Origin: Scatophagus argus
Lineage: Eukaryota; Chordata; Actinopteri; Scatophagidae
DNA: 64,000 nt
Reading direction: 5' to 3'
Assembly (NCBI RefSeq): GCF_020382885.2
Contig: NC_058496.1
Location: forward strand, 8,734,501 to 8,798,500
Numbering within the stretch: position 1 is the first letter of the stretch; the number at the start of each line of letters is the position of its first letter. Under the pieces are notes generated by a model that ran no database searches, was not told where the DNA came from, and saw nothing but the letters and a program-made list of their open reading frames with translations. The position numbers and the translations under genes are program-made. Shown in pieces: positions 61,601-64,000 of this stretch.

Positions 61601-63948
61601 AGCAGTTTGACAAAGAGAAGGCCACCCTCCAACAGTCCATCCATAAAAACAGTGCCTTAATTTCAGAAAAGGACCAGCAGGTGGAAAACCTGAGGAGCGA
61701 GGTGAGAATCTAATGCATGATGATCTTATTGTCAGTAGGTATGGTGGTGGCTTATTGACAAAACTGTTGAGCAGATTTTGCGAGTGTGCACAGAAACATT
61801 TAGAAACACAACCCTTCTATATTTGATGCACCCTCAGGTCAAAATCTCCTCAGTATTTCCTTCAGCTGGCTTACTTATTAGACAACCTGCTTTAAAAGGA
61901 TGTGGCAGTTAAAGACTTTACGCAACTTTGAACGTCACTTCCATTTTACAGTTCAAATAACAAAAGAGAGCGAGAGAGAGAAACGGTGTCACTTCTAGGT
62001 CAGCTAGAAGTGACACTCTCATGTGTCACTTCTAGCATGCACACTCATTTTTGAGTGTATGCAAATGATCCTACAGCTTTGAAGGTTTCAGATAAAGAAA
62101 ACCCTGTTACCAATGTAAACTTACAAACACATTTCTGCTTTCAGGTTCAAAATATCTGTTATGCTTCACCCCCTCACAACTTGTTTTGCATTCAAACACG
62201 TCACATAACTGAAATTGAACTGAGGCTTGACCTGAATTTGTTCTTGTCTTACTGTTAATGACTTTTACTGCATGTTATTGACCAACCTTGAATAGCATGG
62301 ATTGTTTTCTTCACAGCTGGCTGTGCTGCATGAGGAAAGTGCTTCAGTTAAGACACTGCAGGGTACAATTCAAGCCTTGGAGTGGGACAAGGCAAACCTA
62401 CAGGAGCATGTTCAGAGATTAGAGAAGGACCTGGCTGCAGGGCCTGACGCCGTCAGCAAGTCCTCAGGTAAGAGTGGCTTCACAGCTGTTCCCTGTGAGG
62501 TGACCTCAAAAAGAAAACAAGATTACCTCTTCTATTCCTGCAATTGATTTAATATCACATCTGATGTTGTTTCCAGGTGATGCAGTTTTGGACCAACTAA
62601 GGGAGGACAAGGAGACTGCAGAGAGTCAGGTGTTTATATCTTTCCTCTCACCCTGAATTCTACCAGTCATAAGCTTGGATACAGTGAGGGTTTTTGCCAT
62701 TCATACATTCAGTGTAAAGATCTTTCCGGACACTGGCCCATAGAAATGTCTGCTTTGACAATAACTTGGTCTCATTTACATTTTCAACATATGCAGGGCA
62801 GTTGAACGGAAACAGTCTAACTGAATGCTGTTTGTGAAATGACTGTGCTGCTTGCTCACACATTTACTAACTTCTGATCAAGCATTAGGCACTGAATTTT
62901 ACCGTTGACTCATGTAGCTGTTACAGTATAATGTTTTACAGAGGTAAAATGGGTGTAAATTGAATCATTAAAAGCATATTGAGCTTCTGACATAAAAAGT
63001 CATTGACACGATTCAGTATTACAGCCGTATGATGGGCATTTTGCCGACAGTGGTGAGATGATAGCTTGTGTCATCATTTTCAAAACCTTTTTCTTCTAAC
63101 ATCTAGCCTCTGTTTATTCTAAGATGTTATACTGTATTATCTTTGTCTGTGATTATTTGAGTGTGTTGTCTGGCAGTAAGTGGACCCTAATTTGAATCTC
63201 AATTTTTTTTTTCCCCCTTTCTCTTTCTTAAATCCCAACTCCTCTTCTCTGCCCTGTCTCTGATGTTGGCAATGCTACACCACCATCAGGCAGCGGTTTG
63301 TTAATGTTTTTCATCAGCTTCACTTGTGCATGTTTTGTCTGTTGCTGTCACTGTGGCTCTTGTGTCTCGTCCAGTGGGTCACATTGCAGTTGGTGTCAAA
63401 ACCACAAACTTGAATCAAGTTTGATTTCTCAATACGTTTAGCAGTCATGAAGGCCTCACATCAGATCTGTTAAAGATTACTTTTCCTCAGCGGGACACTC
63501 ATCGTTAGTGGGTGTTTTACTGACTCTTCTGGTGACTCATTCCAAGCTCTATGGCTGACACCTCATAGAGGTGATTCACCATCACAACCAAGATTGGGTT
63601 AATTATATGGGGCATTTGGTGAGACATAATGACCAGTGAATTATCTGAAGTCTGTCATAGGATTTAGGCAACATCTGAGCATATAATATGATGAATAAGC
63701 TTTCCAAGGGAGAGACCCTACATCAATATTCAAAAATAAATATTGTGCAAAAAAATTGTTGATGAACAATAATTATTCACCAGCAGCAGCACTGAGCCTA
63801 TCTTTGTGTCTGCTTTATAGATTGAGTTCCTGAATTCCGTCATCGTTGACCTGCAAAGGAAGAACGAGGAGCTCAAGGACAAATTAGAGAAAATGGCTGC
63901 TGCTGCTCTCAACGGAAATAATCCAAGCGAGCTGGATAATTATGATAG
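43617..63948 (+). CDS. clip1: CLIP1 / CLIP-170, CAP-Gly microtubule plus-end protein (3' end outside window)
   Basis: CLIP1 binds growing microtubule plus ends and EB1, and links to dynein/dynactin and IQGAP1. Coding exons: 43617-43707, 45194-45756, 46483-46607, 46723-46939, 47052-47249, 47375-47466, 47741-47801, 50399-50503, 51675-52583, 52790-52906, 53250-53307, 53461-53544, 53668-53824, 53923-54088, 54634-54837, 56108-58561, 59355-59492, 59627-59733, 59828-59948, 60085-60137, 61584-61701, 62317-62467, 62577-62629, 63821-63948; total 6,470 bp, 2,156 codons plus 2 nt. Start [18 protein letters not shown] matches human MSMLKPSGLKAPTKILKP. CAP-Gly 1 is about 56-125 and CAP-Gly 2 about 213-280, each with GKNDG. 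A serine-rich linker (KRSPSASS) follows, where human CLIP-170 is phosphorylated. The rest is coiled coil ending in [15 protein letters not shown] and LDNYDR. The zinc knuckles and EEY/F-like end should be in exons past 64,000. Human is 1,438 aa; the extra length is almost all exon 56108-58561. Confidence 0.96.
45277..45470 (+). other. clip1: CLIP1 CAP-Gly domain 1
   Basis: Encoded within one exon. The stretch from [11 protein letters not shown] through [15 protein letters not shown] to IFTRPSKL is nearly identical to human CLIP1. GKNDG is the groove motif that binds the C-terminal EEY/F of tubulin and EB1. Confidence 0.93.
45619..45650 (+). repeat. clip1: 9-bp repeat coding TPA in the inter-CAP-Gly linker
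   Basis: Three copies of a 9-bp unit encode TPATPATPA in the basic, Ser/Thr/Pro-rich linker between the two CAP-Gly domains. Such linkers aid microtubule binding through charge, so small length changes are probably tolerated. Confidence 0.75.
47802..50398 (+). other. clip1: CLIP1 intron before the 35-residue cassette
   Basis: A 2.6-kb intron. Apart from TA/TG-rich low complexity near 48,000-48,050 and the CA/poly-C tract near its end, I see no exon or recognisable element. Confidence 0.6.
50236..50300 (+). repeat. CA microsatellite followed by a 26-base poly-C run
   Basis: Interrupted CA repeats (50,236-50,272) run into 26 consecutive C residues (50,275-50,300). The tract ends about 98 bp before the acceptor of the 35-residue cassette exon of CLIP1. 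Confidence 0.95.
50399..50503 (+). other. clip1: CLIP1 35-residue cassette exon
   Basis: Exactly 105 bp, phase 0 at both ends, encoding [19 protein letters not shown] and the next 16 residues, ending ELEDTR. It corresponds to the 35-aa insert that distinguishes known vertebrate CLIP-170 splice forms, so inclusion is expected to be regulated and to preserve frame. Confidence 0.85.
54330..54480 (+). mobile_element. Retroelement 3' tail in a CLIP1 intron
   Basis: The segment containing TCTCCCTTGAAAAAGAGATT, AATGGGACTCCCCTGG and TTAAATAAAGATGAAATAAA is the usual 3' end of a widespread fish non-LTR retrotransposon. It is 5'-truncated; the exact family and upstream edge are uncertain. Confidence 0.65.
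56108..58561 (+). other. clip1: CLIP1 giant coiled-coil exon (818 codons)
   Basis: A single open frame runs from the acceptor TTTTCCCAG to the donor GAG/GTATTC, 2,454 bp, phase 0 at both ends. The protein is rich in Glu, Lys, Leu, Gln and Ser with heptad spacing, for example [18 protein letters not shown] and [19 protein letters not shown]. Flanking exons align to adjoining parts of human CLIP1, which lacks this block. Skipping it would give a protein of about 1,338 codons to the window edge, close to the human size. Confidence 0.9.
61986..62062. repeat. Three-copy inverted/direct repeat and adjoining hairpin
   Basis: GTGTCACTTCTAG at 61,986-61,998, its exact reverse complement at 62,004-62,016, and a third direct copy at 62,023-62,035. 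A second, imperfect hairpin follows immediately (GCATGCACACTCA / TGAGTGTATGC, 62,035-62,062). It lies in the CLIP1 intron before exon 62317-62467. Confidence 0.9.
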
Positions 63949-64000
63949 GTAAGTACCATTCATAGCAGCCTTTCTCTAATATAATGCCAGCTGTGTGGCA

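Overview
This is a gene-dense stretch of a ray-finned fish nuclear genome, most likely a percomorph teleost. The evidence is compact introns of about 80-400 bp with GT-AG ends, a tRNA-headed SINE of the type common in percomorphs, degenerate hAT-type MITEs, LINE 3' tails ending in AATAAAG plus a short repeat, and many CA/TA microsatellites. The gene order KNTC1 - RSRC2 - ZCCHC8 - CLIP1 matches human 12q24.31. Nothing in the window looks bacterial, viral or recently transferred.

Layout. 1-1,934: AT-rich sequence with no supported gene. 2,008-22,000 (minus): KNTC1 (ROD), 60 coding exons assembled by hand into one open frame of 2,212 codons; I recall the human protein as about 2,209 aa. 22,010-23,158: KNTC1 untranslated exon and a divergent promoter shared with RSRC2. 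23,159-28,193 (plus): RSRC2, an SR-rich protein of 409 aa, followed by a polyadenylation signal. 29,809-31,462 (minus): a four-exon gene for a 382-aa protein I do not recognise. 32,110-37,308 (plus): ZCCHC8, the NEXT-complex scaffold, 796 aa. 37,309-about 38,690: ZCCHC8 3' UTR and spacer. About 38,700-beyond 64,000 (plus): CLIP1 (CLIP-170), an untranslated first exon, a 4.4-kb intron and 24 coding exons giving 2,156 codons before the window ends, with only the C-terminal zinc-knuckle exons missing.

How the genes relate. KNTC1 (kinetochore RZZ complex, dynein recruitment, spindle checkpoint) and CLIP1 (microtubule plus-end tracking, dynein/dynactin link) both act at the microtubule-kinetochore interface. 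RSRC2 and ZCCHC8 act on RNA (splicing; exosome targeting). The arrangement is conserved vertebrate synteny, not an operon; head-to-head pairs (KNTC1/RSRC2 and the unknown gene/ZCCHC8) may share promoters.

The most interesting observations are: (1) a 2,454-bp in-frame exon in CLIP1 that adds 818 residues of coiled coil and could be skipped without changing frame; (2) a ten-copy 13-residue repeat in the ZCCHC8 tail in which several units match the phosphorylation-dependent SUMO motif; (3) a U12-type AT-AC intron in ZCCHC8, supported by the 5' splice site, branch site and protein alignment; (4) GC-AG introns in ZCCHC8 and RSRC2; (5) the unrecognised 382-aa gene. I found no wholly new multi-gene system. 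Exon boundaries were called by eye from splice signals and recalled human proteins, so individual boundaries could be off by a few bases.
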